Positions 31,539-40,422 are shown, counted from the stretch's first letter. The stretch is 64,000 nt of DNA from Flavobacteriales bacterium UBA7666 (GCA_002483265.1 DLHO01000026.1:226510-290509), one strand, 5' to 3'. Made by a program: numbers and translations. Notes: generated by a model not told the origin, from the sequence alone.

Positions 31539-33413
31539 CTATTGTTTCACAATCCGACTTGTAGCCGATCCATTTTGAGTTTCTACATTAATTAAATAGA
31601 TTCCGGTAGAAACAGCTTCCAATTGTTCAGTTACTTGAAGGCTGTTCAGATCATTGACTTCTTTAATTAATCTTCCGTTGGAAGCATAAATGCGGTATGA
31701 AAGGATGTTGGATTCAGCTTTGATTATGACAGAAGATAAAGCCGGATTCGGGTAAATCTGTAATTCATTTGCCGATGCCAATTCATTCATTCCAAGATCT
31801 CCTTCCCAATTTAGTTTTAGAAGTGCCGGACTATAATTATAACTGATCTGCCCAGGAGCATAGTAGTAATAATTAGAAGAGTCTGGCTCAAAAGTGGTAT
31901 TGAATTGATTGAAATCAACTACTTTTTGATATAACAGATTTAAATAGACACTGTTAAAACGGTCTAATGTAATACCAGTCAACTTGAGATTTGCATCAGT
32001 TTGTTCGATACTCAATAAATGATGATCAGCCAATATTCCTGTTCCAGAGTTATAAACGCCTGTAAAGATTCCTCTTTCGGTTTCTAAAGTATCCGGGGTA
32101 TTAGCAGATCCGGTTAGTGTTAATCCCTTCAATTTAAGGCCCATTGAAATCACAGAGCCGTTTAAATCTATGGATGATCCGAAATAAGCGGACTCAAAAC
32201 CACCGTAATAACTATACATTTTGGTCGCCCAATGAAGGTGGTGGTCTGCAGCATCGTATTTGGCAAGAAAGGAATTTCCGGAACCATAATAAGCAAGGAT
32301 TTCTGTATCTGATGTTGGATCGATATCCAGCGGAATGTATTGGTTGGCATTGGTGAAACAGTGAAGAATAACATTTGATTCTTCATCGATTGCTAATCCG
32401 ATAGCACCGCAACCAGAACCGGCCGGTTGGCTGTTAGGAACACTGTTTGGGGTTCCCACGAGTGAGAATCCGCTAACAAAATCTCCGGTACCAGCATTCA
32501 GCATACTAACAAAAGTAGATGACAGTCCGGAAGGATTGGTTTGAATTGCAGAATTGCCTGATGGATCGAGGTCAAAATCAGTATCATTAAAACCACCTGC
32601 CAGTACAATGTATTGATCATTTGACCGAATGAATTTTGAACGGGAGATGCCAGTTCCACCAAATGATTTCGACCAAAGGAAATCGTAATTCGTGAGATCT
32701 ATTTTTACGACAACCTGATCTGCACCATACATTGAAGAATCCATAGAAGTAATGGAATCGGTTCCTGAAGTGAAATCCGTATCGATTGTCCCATGGAAGT
32801 CTCCGTATAGGAACAATTCGTTTTGTGCCGTGGAAGACATATCACTAAAACTAATGAAACTTTCTCCCGATATAAAAGTACCCGCTCCTTCATATTCCAG
32901 GTGGTTTTGATATTCTCCATTTAAGTTGTAAAACGCAACGTATGTCCTTGTTATGTTTCCACTGGAATCCACTGAGTTAGAACCAACATATGATGGGGAT
33001 GGATCGAAGTCAACAAGAACATTCGTATTAAAGTTTATATAGGCTGATCCGCTAAGAATGATCGTGCCTTGATTGGTTACATGGAATACCGGTGTTGGCA
33101 TAGAGGTTACTGATTGTATGAGTTTTTTGGCTTCTACAAATGTTCCGTCAAGCAGGGTTTTTGTAATAAGGTATGTTGTTTCGTAGCCAGCTTGTGCTGA
33201 AACAAAGAAACTGGTAGTTCCAGGATCCACATCAACCGATGAAGCTGGATTACCGAAACCTCCCAGGGTGTAAATGGTATCCTGAACAATGACGGATTGA
33301 TATTCGGTGTATTCTGCACTTTTATTGTTTCGCTGTCTCCAGCCAAAGGAAAATTCCTGACCAAAAGAGATAGAGGTGAAACAAATGAATAGGCTAAAAA
33401 GGAGTGTTCTCAT
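31539..33413 (-). CDS. T9SS-secreted beta-propeller protein
   Basis: A 624-aa exported protein with signal peptide (MRTLLFSLFICFTSISFGQ). Its body has repeated segments such as FDLDPSGNSAI, VDVDPGTTSF and DIDPTSDTEI set in beta-strand-rich sequence, which is typical of SBBP or NHL-like propeller repeats that bind metal through Asp clusters. A C-terminal sorting domain (IYPNPALSSVI to RIVKQ) sends it out by type IX secretion. No enzyme motif is seen. The ATG at 33413 gives the signal peptide; the frame runs 20 codons further upstream without support. It shares this architecture with the 1358-aa protein at 54813. Confidence 0.85.
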   Translation of the reverse strand: MRTLLFSLFICFTSISFGQEFSFGWRQRNNKSAEYTEYQSVIVQDTIYTLGGFGNPASSVDVDPGTTSFFVSAQAGYETTYLITKTLLDGTFVEAKKLIQSVTSMPTPVFHVTNQGTIILSGSAYINFNTNVLVDFDPSPSYVGSNSVDSSGNITRTYVAFYNLNGEYQNHLEYEGAGTFISGESFISFSDMSSTAQNELFLYGDFHGTIDTDFTSGTDSITSMDSSMYGADQVVVKIDLTNYDFLWSKSFGGTGISRSKFIRSNDQYIVLAGGFNDTDFDLDPSGNSAIQTNPSGLSSTFVSMLNAGTGDFVSGFSLVGTPNSVPNSQPAGSGCGAIGLAIDEESNVILHCFTNANQYIPLDIDPTSDTEILAYYGSGNSFLAKYDAADHHLHWATKMYSYYGGFESAYFGSSIDLNGSVISMGLKLKGLTLTGSANTPDTLETERGIFTGVYNSGTGILADHHLLSIEQTDANLKLTGITLDRFNSVYLNLLYQKVVDFNQFNTTFEPDSSNYYYYAPGQISYNYSPALLKLNWEGDLGMNELASANELQIYPNPALSSVIIKAESNILSYRIYASNGRLIKEVNDLNSLQVTEQLEAVSTGIYLINVETQNGSATSRIVKQ

Positions 33414-33471
33414 AATTACTAAGTTGATTTTAACAAGCTCTATAATCGAAAAACGGATGAATTTATTGTTC

Positions 33472-33504
33472 AAAAAAAAATCCCGATTCAGTTATGAATC
33501 GGGA
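33472..33504 (-). terminator. Terminator of sucD
   Basis: A perfect 10-bp stem TCCCGATTCA (33481-33490) / TGAATCGGGA (33495-33504) with a 4-base loop; on the minus strand nine T follow (A run 33472-33480). Confidence 0.92.
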
Positions 33505-33527
33505 TCTTGTAGTATTAATTAGAGCGA

Positions 33528-34406
33528 TTACGCTGTAACTCCTAAAATTTCAGCCATTTTCGAACCAATGTGAGCAGGAGAATCCACTACGTGAATTCCA
33601 CACTCGCGCATGATGCGTTTTTTAGCTTCTGCAGTATCATCGTCACCACCAACGATTGCACCTGCGTGACCCATTGTGCGTCCTTTTGGTGCTGTTTCAC
33701 CAGCGATAAATCCAACAACCGGTTTTGTACCGTTTTCTTTGATCCAACGAGCAGCGATTGCTTCTAAGCTACCACCAATCTCACCAATCATGATGATACC
33801 TTCTGTTTCCGGATCATTCATTAATAATTCAACAGCTTCTTTTGTTGTAGTTCCAATAATTGGATCTCCACCAATACCAATTGCAGTTGTAATTCCTAAT
33901 CCTGCTTTAGCAACCTGATCAGCTGCTTCATATGTCAACGTTCCCGATTTAGAAACGATTCCAATTTTTCCTTTTTTGAAAACGAATCCTGGCATGATAC
34001 CAACTTTCGCTTCACCTGCAGTAATGACACCCGGACAGTTTGGTCCGATCAAGCGAGCACCTGAACCTTTCAGGTATTCTTTTGCTTTAACCATGTCATT
34101 TACCGGAATACCTTCTGTAATACAAACGATTACTTTAATTCCTGCATTTGCCGCTTCCATAATTGCATCTGCTGCGAATGCCGGCGGAACGAAAATGATA
34201 GAAACATCAGCTCCCGTTTTAGTTACTGCATCAGCAACTGTATTGAAAACAGGACGATCTAAGTGCGTTGAACCACCTTTTCCGGGAGTAACACCACCAA
34301 CAACGTTTGTTCCATATTCAATCATTTGACCTGCATGGAAAGTACCTTCACTTCCTGTGAATCCTTGTACAATTACTTTAGAGTTTTTATTAACTAGAAC
34401 ACTCAT
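33528..34406 (-). CDS. sucD: Succinyl-CoA ligase alpha subunit
   Basis: Alpha subunit (292 aa) of the TCA-cycle enzyme that makes ATP or GTP from succinyl-CoA. The CoA-binding N-terminal Rossmann region has GFTGSEGTFHAGQMIEYGT, and the active-site histidine that is phosphorylated is His247 in TMGHAGAIV. The start at 34406 (MSVLVNKNSKV) is the family start; the frame extends 13 codons upstream without support. The beta-subunit gene sucC is not adjacent, as is usual for many Bacteroidota where the two are apart. A strong terminator follows. Confidence 0.96.
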   Translation of the reverse strand: MSVLVNKNSKVIVQGFTGSEGTFHAGQMIEYGTNVVGGVTPGKGGSTHLDRPVFNTVADAVTKTGADVSIIFVPPAFAADAIMEAANAGIKVIVCITEGIPVNDMVKAKEYLKGSGARLIGPNCPGVITAGEAKVGIMPGFVFKKGKIGIVSKSGTLTYEAADQVAKAGLGITTAIGIGGDPIIGTTTKEAVELLMNDPETEGIIMIGEIGGSLEAIAARWIKENGTKPVVGFIAGETAPKGRTMGHAGAIVGGDDDTAEAKKRIMRECGIHVVDSPAHIGSKMAEILGVTA

Positions 34407-34416
34407 GTTTGAGAAT

Positions 34417-34614
34417 TTAGATTTCGTTTTTAAAATGCGATTCAAAAATAGCTGTTTCTTTTTGTTTTAACAATGTTTTGAGTGATTTTATATTGCGAAT
34501 TCCCGCTTTTTTTATCCATTCCTGAAAATGTGTGAAAATGAGCTTTTTAGAGATGTTTAATCCGCTTGTTTTTAGTTCTGTAAAGTAGCGGAAGAATCGT
34601 TTTTCAGTAGTCAT
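34417..34614 (-). CDS. Small basic helical protein, doubtful
   Basis: A 65-aa frame starting at an ATG (34614) and ending 10 bases before the sucD start. It is Lys-rich, mainly helical and has no known motif (MTTEKRFFRYF to FKNEI). The codon content looks coding-like, and the spacing to sucD would allow co-transcription, but no homologue comes to mind and it could be chance in the leader region of sucD. Confidence 0.35.
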   Translation of the reverse strand: MTTEKRFFRYFTELKTSGLNISKKLIFTHFQEWIKKAGIRNIKSLKTLLKQKETAIFESHFKNEI

Positions 34615-34689
34615 TTGAATCTGTGTTTTGAGATTGAAATGCAATAAATCGACGATTATGCTGTTAATCAGTCATTAAAAGTTAAATAT

Positions 34690-35583
34690 ATGAAAACCTG
34701 CATAGCTCTATTGTCGATATTGATTACCGGAATTGGTTTTTCTCAACAAAAAGATTCGGTTAGATCAAATCCCCGTTTTATTATCAAAATGACGCATGGT
34801 ATGACCACCAGCAATCAGTTCGATTTCACCAATTCGGAATGGGGAAGAATGACTCCCGGTTTCGAGATCCCGGATTCACTGAAAAGCGGTATAGGTGGTA
34901 CAAATTATGACTCGCATGAGATCAATACAATTTCGAGCAGTCAGTACTATATGTTCTCATTCTCATTAATAAATGGTGCTGATAAACAGGCGGGCAGGAA
35001 GTTTCTGGCAACGACAACCTTTCATTTGGGATACGGTCCGGAATTAAACGCACGCAAAACCTGGTACCATGAAGACAGACAGGTAATAGATACCTTGACT
35101 TCAAACCAGAACGGCCAGGAATTTTATATTTACGGAAACAGGAACCAGTTGATTGCTAAAACTTACAATTCCAGATCGATTGCTTTTGGTATCGGTGAGC
35201 ATATTGCAACGAACCCCAACCGCGTATTTCAGTTTGAAACAGGGTTGGATGTACTTTGTTTGTTGAGTATTGTAAGTGAAGTAAATGCTTCTTATATGGA
35301 CAATTATTTCGTAGAAGGAGTGCCGTGGGATAACGGATATGGTTATCAGCAACCTGTATTGAATGAAACCAGAGCAGAAACTTTTTCCGGAACTTTAACA
35401 GCGGGTTTGATCATGCGTGTGCCACTTGAAATGAGTTTCAAATTATCCAGAAAAAATCCCGTATTAAGCAGAATGCGAATAGGAGGAGAGTTGAATCCGG
35501 GATTGGGAATGCAGTTTACGAAAGGTCTTGTAAGCAGCAGTGTCAATGTAAGTGGAGGGATGAATTTCCGTTTTGCGTTTTAG
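34690..35583 (+). CDS. Outer-membrane beta-barrel-like protein
   Basis: A 297-aa exported protein with signal peptide (ending GFSQQ) and a series of amphipathic strands, ending in GGMNFRFAF; a terminal aromatic residue is the usual barrel-insertion signal. Strand pairs such as FSGTLTAGLIMRVPLEMSFKL and LNPGLGMQFTKGL point to a small barrel. Function unknown. It overlaps the convergent FKBP gene by 4 bases at the stop codons, so there is no room for a terminator between the two. Confidence 0.65.
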   Translation: MKTCIALLSILITGIGFSQQKDSVRSNPRFIIKMTHGMTTSNQFDFTNSEWGRMTPGFEIPDSLKSGIGGTNYDSHEINTISSSQYYMFSFSLINGADKQAGRKFLATTTFHLGYGPELNARKTWYHEDRQVIDTLTSNQNGQEFYIYGNRNQLIAKTYNSRSIAFGIGEHIATNPNRVFQFETGLDVLCLLSIVSEVNASYMDNYFVEGVPWDNGYGYQQPVLNETRAETFSGTLTAGLIMRVPLEMSFKLSRKNPVLSRMRIGGELNPGLGMQFTKGLVSSSVNVSGGMNFRFAF

Positions 35584-36035
35584 ATCACTTTTTCGATTGT
35601 AATATCGAATACCAGCGTCGAATTAGCAGGGATATTGTCTAAAGCATCATCACCGTATCCTAGATGTGGTGGAATGACCATGCGCAACTTAGTTCCTGCA
35701 ACCTGATTCAATAAACCCAATTGAAATCCGCCAATGAGCCCTTTTAGATTCGATTGAAGTGGTTTTCCGGGTTCCGTTTGATCAAATTTATTTCCATTGG
35801 TAAGCGTTCCTTTGTATGAAAGTTCGACTTCACTTCCCGACTGGACTTTTTCTGTTCCAGTTCCTTTTTCCAGAACTTCAACAACCAATCCACCATCTAA
35901 AACTTCGTAGTTCCAGTGATGCTTTTTTGCATATGTTTCAGCTTTTGAAACAAAGTTTGTTTTCTCTTCTTCCGAATAAGTATTACAGCCCATAACGATG
36001 GAACCGGCAAGTAAAATGAATAATAGATTGCGCAT
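35580..36035 (-). CDS. FKBP-type peptidyl-prolyl isomerase lipoprotein
   Basis: A 151-aa lipoprotein (lipobox SIVMGC, Cys17) with one FKBP domain: VELSYKGTLTNGNKFDQT, GLIGGFQLGLLNQVAGTKLRMVIPPHLGYGD and the closing NSTLVFDITIEKV. The rotamase pocket residues (Tyr, Phe-Asp, Ile-Pro-Pro, Tyr, Phe) are present. It should help fold exported proteins from the periplasmic side of a membrane. It is the third gene of the operon methyltransferase-TraB-FKBP; the TraB stop is one base from its start region. Confidence 0.92.
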   Translation of the reverse strand: MRNLLFILLAGSIVMGCNTYSEEEKTNFVSKAETYAKKHHWNYEVLDGGLVVEVLEKGTGTEKVQSGSEVELSYKGTLTNGNKFDQTEPGKPLQSNLKGLIGGFQLGLLNQVAGTKLRMVIPPHLGYGDDALDNIPANSTLVFDITIEKVI

Positions 36036-36036
36036 A

Positions 36037-36882
36037 TTAATATCGAACAGGAGTTACTTCATATCCTTTTTGGCGAAGTAATTCAATTACTCCATTTGGA
36101 CCACCTAAATGTCCTGCACCAACAGCAAAAAAGCAGGCTTTGGTTTTCATCAGTTCTTCCATTTTAGGGATCCAGTTTTTATTTCTTTTATCGAGTAGTT
36201 CTTCAGCAGAACTGCCCAAGTCATCACTTTCAAGAATTAACTTAGCCAGATTTTCCAGATCTTGTTTATAGTAATACTGTACCATTTTCTGAAAAGTTTT
36301 CTCTCCCTTCTCCGGATTTCTTACGGTTTCCATGATGAAGTTTGCCAATTCTTCTGAAGGCATTTTATCGAAAATAGATAACTGATATTCGATTGTTTCC
36401 AGCCCGCTTATAGGAATTTTATCCTGCTGGGCTTTCGATTCAATTTCCATATCGACCATTCTGACTTTTCCGGAGATCATTTTTTGAAAACTCAATTGCA
36501 TCAAGGTAAACGGTTTTCTTTTTTCGAATCCTTTTTCAAATTGTTCCGGCTTAATACCTAATAGATCCGCTCCCCAATTAAGAACCGAATCTTTCTGCTG
36601 CGGAGTAAAAATATCAAAGCAGGAGCCTGAATCAAGTGTCATTAGTTTCATGAGCGAACTTTGATCTGAAAGATTCCCGATTTCCAAAATCACTTCATCT
36701 GATTTTGAAATGATCTTATCCAATTTACCTGGGAAATAGTAAAGCGAATCCGGAATTATGTGAATGGTTCCAAACAAATAGGAAACCTTCTTGTCTTTGC
36801 CTTTTACTTGGTACAAAAGCGAGTTGTTCTGTCCGAAAACAAGACCGGAAAGGAATAAAAAGATCCAGGTAAGAAAGCGCAT
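36037..36882 (-). CDS. TraB/GumN-family protein
   Basis: A 281-aa exported protein with signal peptide (ending LVFGQ). The N-terminal SYLFGTIHIIPD and the C-terminal FFAVGAGHLGGPNGVIELLRQKGYEV are the two GxxH signatures of the TraB/TIKI-like metalloprotease superfamily, in which paired G-T-x-H and G-x-x-H motifs bind a metal. Whether the bacterial members cleave proteins is not well established. The gene begins one base past the stop of the methyltransferase gene and ends one base before the FKBP gene, so all three are co-translated. Confidence 0.9.
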   Translation of the reverse strand: MRFLTWIFLFLSGLVFGQNNSLLYQVKGKDKKVSYLFGTIHIIPDSLYYFPGKLDKIISKSDEVILEIGNLSDQSSLMKLMTLDSGSCFDIFTPQQKDSVLNWGADLLGIKPEQFEKGFEKRKPFTLMQLSFQKMISGKVRMVDMEIESKAQQDKIPISGLETIEYQLSIFDKMPSEELANFIMETVRNPEKGEKTFQKMVQYYYKQDLENLAKLILESDDLGSSAEELLDKRNKNWIPKMEELMKTKACFFAVGAGHLGGPNGVIELLRQKGYEVTPVRY

Positions 36883-36883
36883 A

Positions 36884-37603
36884 TTACTTTTCTAATGTTA
36901 ATTCAGCAAGATAATGATCGTCTTCTTCCAATACACGAATGGCTTTTAAACCAACATTTTTAGCAGACTGGAACAGATTGTCAAAATCCACATAAAGCCA
37001 GTCGAACCAAGGTCCCTTTTGCTTTTTGTATTTCATTTGGAAACGGAAATTCCCATAATATTCTGTGTTTAAATCTACCCAAAGTGCTCCGTCTTCATCT
37101 TCATATAACGAATGAATATCTGAAGAATCGCATAAGATCTTTCCTCCGGGGTTTAACAGGGATTTTGCATGCTCCAAGGTTGTTTCCAGATTGGATAATT
37201 TCCCAGCAATTCCGATTCCGTTCATTAGCATCAAGATCGTATCGTATTTTCTGTCCTTAAGTGAAAAGAAATTGATTCGTTCCGCATTCAGCTCGTTGCT
37301 TTTTAAATATTCAACCGCTCCTTCTGAGATGTCAATACAATCAACCTTAAAACCTAAATCCTGTAGATAAGTTGCGTGAATTCCTGCTCCTGCTCCCACA
37401 TCTAAAACGTGTCCTCTTGCAAGAGAAAGCGCTTTTTGCTCAATAGCGGGCATTTCATCGTGTTTTCTGAAAAGTACTTCCAAAGGAATGATATCGTCTT
37501 CACAAATGTCGGAGGAAACAATAATATCTTCCGGACGTCTTTTATCTGCGTATTCTTTGATGGCTGTTCCAATTGGATCGCCGTATTTTTTTTCTTCGCT
37601 CAT
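36884..37603 (-). CDS. Class I SAM-dependent methyltransferase
   Basis: A 239-aa cytoplasmic methyltransferase with motif I LDVGAGAGIHATYL, the acidic residue in VDCIDIS after strand 2, and TILMLMNGIGIAG as the motif after the SAM site. The substrate is unknown. The N-terminal 45 residues are charged and helical, and the C-terminal part includes WFDWLYVDFDNL, possibly for substrate binding. It heads a three-gene operon with exported TraB-like and FKBP proteins. A near-consensus TACCTTAG box lies close before the ATG, and family A copy 4 lies upstream. Confidence 0.88.
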   Translation of the reverse strand: MSEEKKYGDPIGTAIKEYADKRRPEDIIVSSDICEDDIIPLEVLFRKHDEMPAIEQKALSLARGHVLDVGAGAGIHATYLQDLGFKVDCIDISEGAVEYLKSNELNAERINFFSLKDRKYDTILMLMNGIGIAGKLSNLETTLEHAKSLLNPGGKILCDSSDIHSLYEDEDGALWVDLNTEYYGNFRFQMKYKKQKGPWFDWLYVDFDNLFQSAKNVGLKAIRVLEEDDHYLAELTLEK

Positions 37604-37626
37604 ATTCTAAGGTAATTATCAATGAA

Positions 37627-37692
37627 TTAATTATCAATTATCAAGGGAGTAGTTCTTTCTTGATAATTAAGACATTGCTAATTGATAATTAA
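37627..37692. repeat. Nested hairpin repeat, family A, copy 4
   Basis: Outer arms TTAATTATCAATTA (37627-37640) / TAATTGATAATTAA (37679-37692) pair perfectly over 14 bp; inner arms AATTATCAAG (37636-37645) / CTTGATAATT (37659-37668) pair over 10 bp. The right arm supplies the stop region of the upstream gene: its TAA lies at 37689-37691. Confidence 0.88.
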
Positions 37693-38231
37693 TATTCGTA
37701 TTCCTCGTAACCTGATAAATCATCTTCGTCGTAACCATCTCCGAAATCTTCATCAAATTCATTCATATCTTCGTCCTCTTCGTCACCGTAAAATGCATCA
37801 TCCTGAACTATTTTAGAATCCTCCGGAGGAGCTGTTCCAATTGCCAATGCAATTTGTGGTTTATCTAAAATTTCCTCTGTACGTTCTTGCAGTTCAATTA
37901 AGAAAATCCACATTCTCAGGAAATCATAAACAAGAATGATCTTTTGATCAGGGGCTTCCATGTAATCGGTCAGTTTTGCTTCCGACATGACACTTGTAAT
38001 CTCAGGATCTTCATCTGAATAGCTCATATCCATTAAGCTGATCTCATGACCTTTGTCCCATTCATCATTTGACATGAAGAATGAACCGATTTCTTGTCCT
38101 TCAAAATTAAAGGAATTCAATATAACGCGGTAGAAAGTCTCAAAGTTGTCATTTTCATTGATGACAATGTCTCTGAAGATTTCTTGCTCTTTTTCAGAAT
38201 CTAATAACACGCGAAATTTTAGCGCACCCAT
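37689..38231 (-). CDS. pRiA4b ORF-3-like protein with acidic tail
   Basis: A 180-aa cytoplasmic protein. Residues 1-60 (FRVLLDSEKEQEIFRDIVINENDNFETFYRVIL and FNFEGQEIGSFFMSNDEWDKG) match the ubiquitin-like fold of the plasmid pRiA4b ORF-3 family, found in many bacteria with unknown function. The last 45 residues are almost wholly Asp, Glu, Tyr and Gly and must be disordered. The acidic tail is followed directly by a family A repeat, whose arm contributes the stop codon. A TATCTTTG box lies 15 bases before the ATG. Confidence 0.75.
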   Translation of the reverse strand: MGALKFRVLLDSEKEQEIFRDIVINENDNFETFYRVILNSFNFEGQEIGSFFMSNDEWDKGHEISLMDMSYSDEDPEITSVMSEAKLTDYMEAPDQKIILVYDFLRMWIFLIELQERTEEILDKPQIALAIGTAPPEDSKIVQDDAFYGDEEDEDMNEFDEDFGDGYDEDDLSGYEEYEY

Positions 38232-38246
38232 GCAGTTGTTTTTTTA

Positions 38247-38254
38247 CAAAGATA
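38247..38254 (-). promoter_or_regulatory. Promoter -7 box of the ORF-3-like gene
   Basis: TATCTTTG on the minus strand, an exact TAnnTTTG match with a 15-base gap to the ATG. Confidence 0.55.
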
Positions 38255-38259
38255 ATGTT

Positions 38260-38395
38260 AATTGAAAAGGTAAAATTGAAAATTGAGAAGTGAAAAGTGA
38301 AAAGTGAAAAGAAAACCTGATTGACGTTTGTTTTATTGATCTGCAAACGGTTGATCTAATCTTTTCAATTTCTAAATTATCCATTCTCCATTTTC
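38260..38395. repeat. Family B repeat, copy 3, with heptamer array
   Basis: AATTGAAAAG (38260-38269) is complementary to CTTTTCAATT (38361-38370). Between them 38289-38311 holds AGTGAAA three times plus a partial unit. The right side (CCATTCTCCATTTTC, 38381-38395) reaches into the cca gene and encodes its last residues. Confidence 0.75.
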
Positions 38396-39810
38396 TGAAC
38401 TTTCAGTCCGAGTTCTTCTCCGATTTTGAGCATCAAATTCTTTGCCGTTTCAAAATCGTTTGGAATTTCCCCCTCCAAAATGGCTTCTTTTATTCTGTTT
38501 TTGATAATTCCAATTTCTCCTGAAGGTCCAATATTGAATACTGACATGATTACTTCTCCTGAAATTGGTGGTTGAAAATTCCGGACATGATCTTTTTCTT
38601 CTACTGCTTTTAATTTTTCAATAACCAATTCGAAGTTCTTCTTGTATTTCTTGACTTTGAACTCGTTCTTTGAAGTAATATCCGCATTACATAAAGTCAT
38701 TAGATCATCAATGTCGTCACCGGCTTCGAAAAGCAAGCGCCTGATTGCGGAATCAGTGACATTACTTTTTACGAGAGAAATCGGTCTCAAATGAAGTCGA
38801 ACCAGTTTTTGGACATACTTCATTTTCAGATCCAAAGGAAGTCTTAACCGGGTAAATATTTTGGGGACCATTCGAGCTCCCAGTTCCTCATGTCCGTGGA
38901 ATGTCCAGCCAACTTGTGGATCAAATCGTTTGGTAGGAGGTTTTGCAATATCGTGTAAAATAGCCGCCCATCTCAACCATAAATTATCTGAATGAAGTGC
39001 TACATTGTCCAGTACTTCCAAGGTATGATAGAAATTGTCCTTATGGCTTTTTCCATCTCTGGTTTCAATTCCATGAAGAGCAATCATTTCAGGGAAAAAC
39101 TGATGAAGAAGCTTGGTCGAATTCAATAATTCGAATCCGCGTGAAGGTTTGTCGGCGAGAATAATTTTGTTTAGCTCATCGATAATGCGCTCTTTTGAAA
39201 TGATCTCCAATCTGGAAGCATTCTCCAAGATTGATTTCAAACTGCTTAGTTCAATTTGAAAGTCCAATTGAGTAGCAAATCGGATTGCACGCATCATCCG
39301 CAAAGGATCATCTGAGTAAGTTGTATCAGGCTCTAGTGGTGTTCGAAGAATTCCTTTTTCCAGATCAGCCAAACCATTGAAAGGGTCAATCAGATTCCCG
39401 AAAGTTTCTGCTCTTAAATCCAGAGCTAGTGCATTGATTGTGAAATCACGTCTTTTTTGGTCATCACTCAAAGTTCCATCTTCCACAATTGGTTTTCTGG
39501 AGTCTCTTTGATAGGATTCTTTTCTTGCGCCAACAAATTCAACATCCAAATCTTTGTAATTGAATTGTGCGGTACCGAAATTCTTAAATAGATTGACTTT
39601 TTTTACACGTAGTTTTTCTCCAGCTGCCTGAGCCAATTCCATTCCGTTTCCTACGACAACAATGTCGATATCTTTGGAAGGCCTTTCCAATAGCAAATCA
39701 CGCACAAATCCACCGATGACATAAGCTTCTAAACCTTTTTCGGAAATGATTTGAGAAACAACCTTAAAAACAGGATGTTTGAGTTTGTGTGCGAAATTTT
39801 CTGTTTGCAT
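38377..39810 (-). CDS. cca: CCA tRNA nucleotidyltransferase with HD domain
   Basis: Class II tRNA nucleotidyltransferase of 477 aa that adds or repairs the 3'-terminal CCA of tRNAs. The nucleotidyltransferase signature is GGFVRD (residues 33-38) and DID (47-49), RRDFTINALALD follows, and a C-terminal HD phosphohydrolase-type domain has HDIAKP. It has its own TAACTTTG box (39818-39825), 7 bases before the ATG, inside the tsaC-cca gap. The last five codons (KMENG) lie in a family B repeat, so the C-terminus may have been replaced or extended by the repeat. Confidence 0.93.
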   Translation of the reverse strand: MQTENFAHKLKHPVFKVVSQIISEKGLEAYVIGGFVRDLLLERPSKDIDIVVVGNGMELAQAAGEKLRVKKVNLFKNFGTAQFNYKDLDVEFVGARKESYQRDSRKPIVEDGTLSDDQKRRDFTINALALDLRAETFGNLIDPFNGLADLEKGILRTPLEPDTTYSDDPLRMMRAIRFATQLDFQIELSSLKSILENASRLEIISKERIIDELNKIILADKPSRGFELLNSTKLLHQFFPEMIALHGIETRDGKSHKDNFYHTLEVLDNVALHSDNLWLRWAAILHDIAKPPTKRFDPQVGWTFHGHEELGARMVPKIFTRLRLPLDLKMKYVQKLVRLHLRPISLVKSNVTDSAIRRLLFEAGDDIDDLMTLCNADITSKNEFKVKKYKKNFELVIEKLKAVEEKDHVRNFQPPISGEVIMSVFNIGPSGEIGIIKNRIKEAILEGEIPNDFETAKNLMLKIGEELGLKVQKMENG

Positions 39811-39817
39811 GCGGGTG

Positions 39818-39825
39818 CAAAGTTA
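39818..39825 (-). promoter_or_regulatory. Promoter -7 box of cca
   Basis: TAACTTTG on the minus strand, 7 bases before the cca ATG. It implies a very short leader. Confidence 0.6.
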
Positions 39826-39840
39826 CTGAATTTAGACTAA

Positions 39841-40398
39841 TCAGCCTCTGATAACTTGTATGGAACTATCTAATCCTATTTTTATAATTTGCGAAGGGGT
39901 AGAAAGTTGCTCTGAAGTCCGGAGTTCAAGAATGGCGTCGACCCGTTCTTTAATTTGAGAATCAATGTTACTGAAATTGGTTGGAAACGGTTTGCCGGAA
40001 ATATTTGCCGATGTCGAAACGATTGGCTTTCGAATACTCTTTATCAAAGAAAGACAGATAGGGTCTTTTGTCAGGCGAATTCCAACAGAGCCATCGGGAG
40101 CTAAAACACTTGGAGCCAATCCTTGGGCATTCGGATAAATAATTGTCAAGGGTTTATCGGACAGATCGACCAAGTCATAGCAAACTGCAGGAAACTCGGG
40201 AATATACTTTTCGATCATTTGAAAGCTGTCGACTAAAAGGATGAAACTTTTATTTTCAGGTCGTTCTTTGATCTCCAAAATCCGTTGACACGCTTCCTCA
40301 TTCGTGGCATCACAACCAATTCCCCAAATGGTGTCGGAAGGATAAAGAATTGTTTTTCCCGCTTTGAGTGCTTCGATAATAGTTTGGTCCAGAACCAT
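39841..40398 (-). CDS. tsaC: Threonylcarbamoyl-AMP synthase (Sua5/YrdC)
   Basis: Makes L-threonylcarbamoyladenylate from threonine, bicarbonate and ATP, the first step of the t6A37 modification of ANN-decoding tRNAs. The YrdC fold is complete in 185 aa: LYPSDTIWGIGCDA, KERPENKSFILLV, VGIRLTKDPICLSLI and STSANISGKP. No C-terminal Sua5 domain is present. It lies 21 bases past the winged-helix gene and 30 bases before cca, both tRNA-related or regulatory. An exact TAACTTTG box precedes it within the upstream gene's last codons. Confidence 0.93.
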   Translation of the reverse strand: MVLDQTIIEALKAGKTILYPSDTIWGIGCDATNEEACQRILEIKERPENKSFILLVDSFQMIEKYIPEFPAVCYDLVDLSDKPLTIIYPNAQGLAPSVLAPDGSVGIRLTKDPICLSLIKSIRKPIVSTSANISGKPFPTNFSNIDSQIKERVDAILELRTSEQLSTPSQIIKIGLDSSIQVIRG

Positions 40399-40414
40399 TT
40401 TGTAGATTTTTCAG

Positions 40415-40422
40415 CAAAGTTA
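40415..40422 (-). promoter_or_regulatory. Promoter -7 box of tsaC
   Basis: TAACTTTG on the minus strand with 16 bases to the ATG. It overlaps the stop codon of the winged-helix regulator gene. Confidence 0.55.

Noticed and set aside
37689..38231. Transposon-related gene
   Set aside because: The pRiA4b ORF-3 family name comes from a plasmid, but no transposase, integrase or terminal repeat is present.
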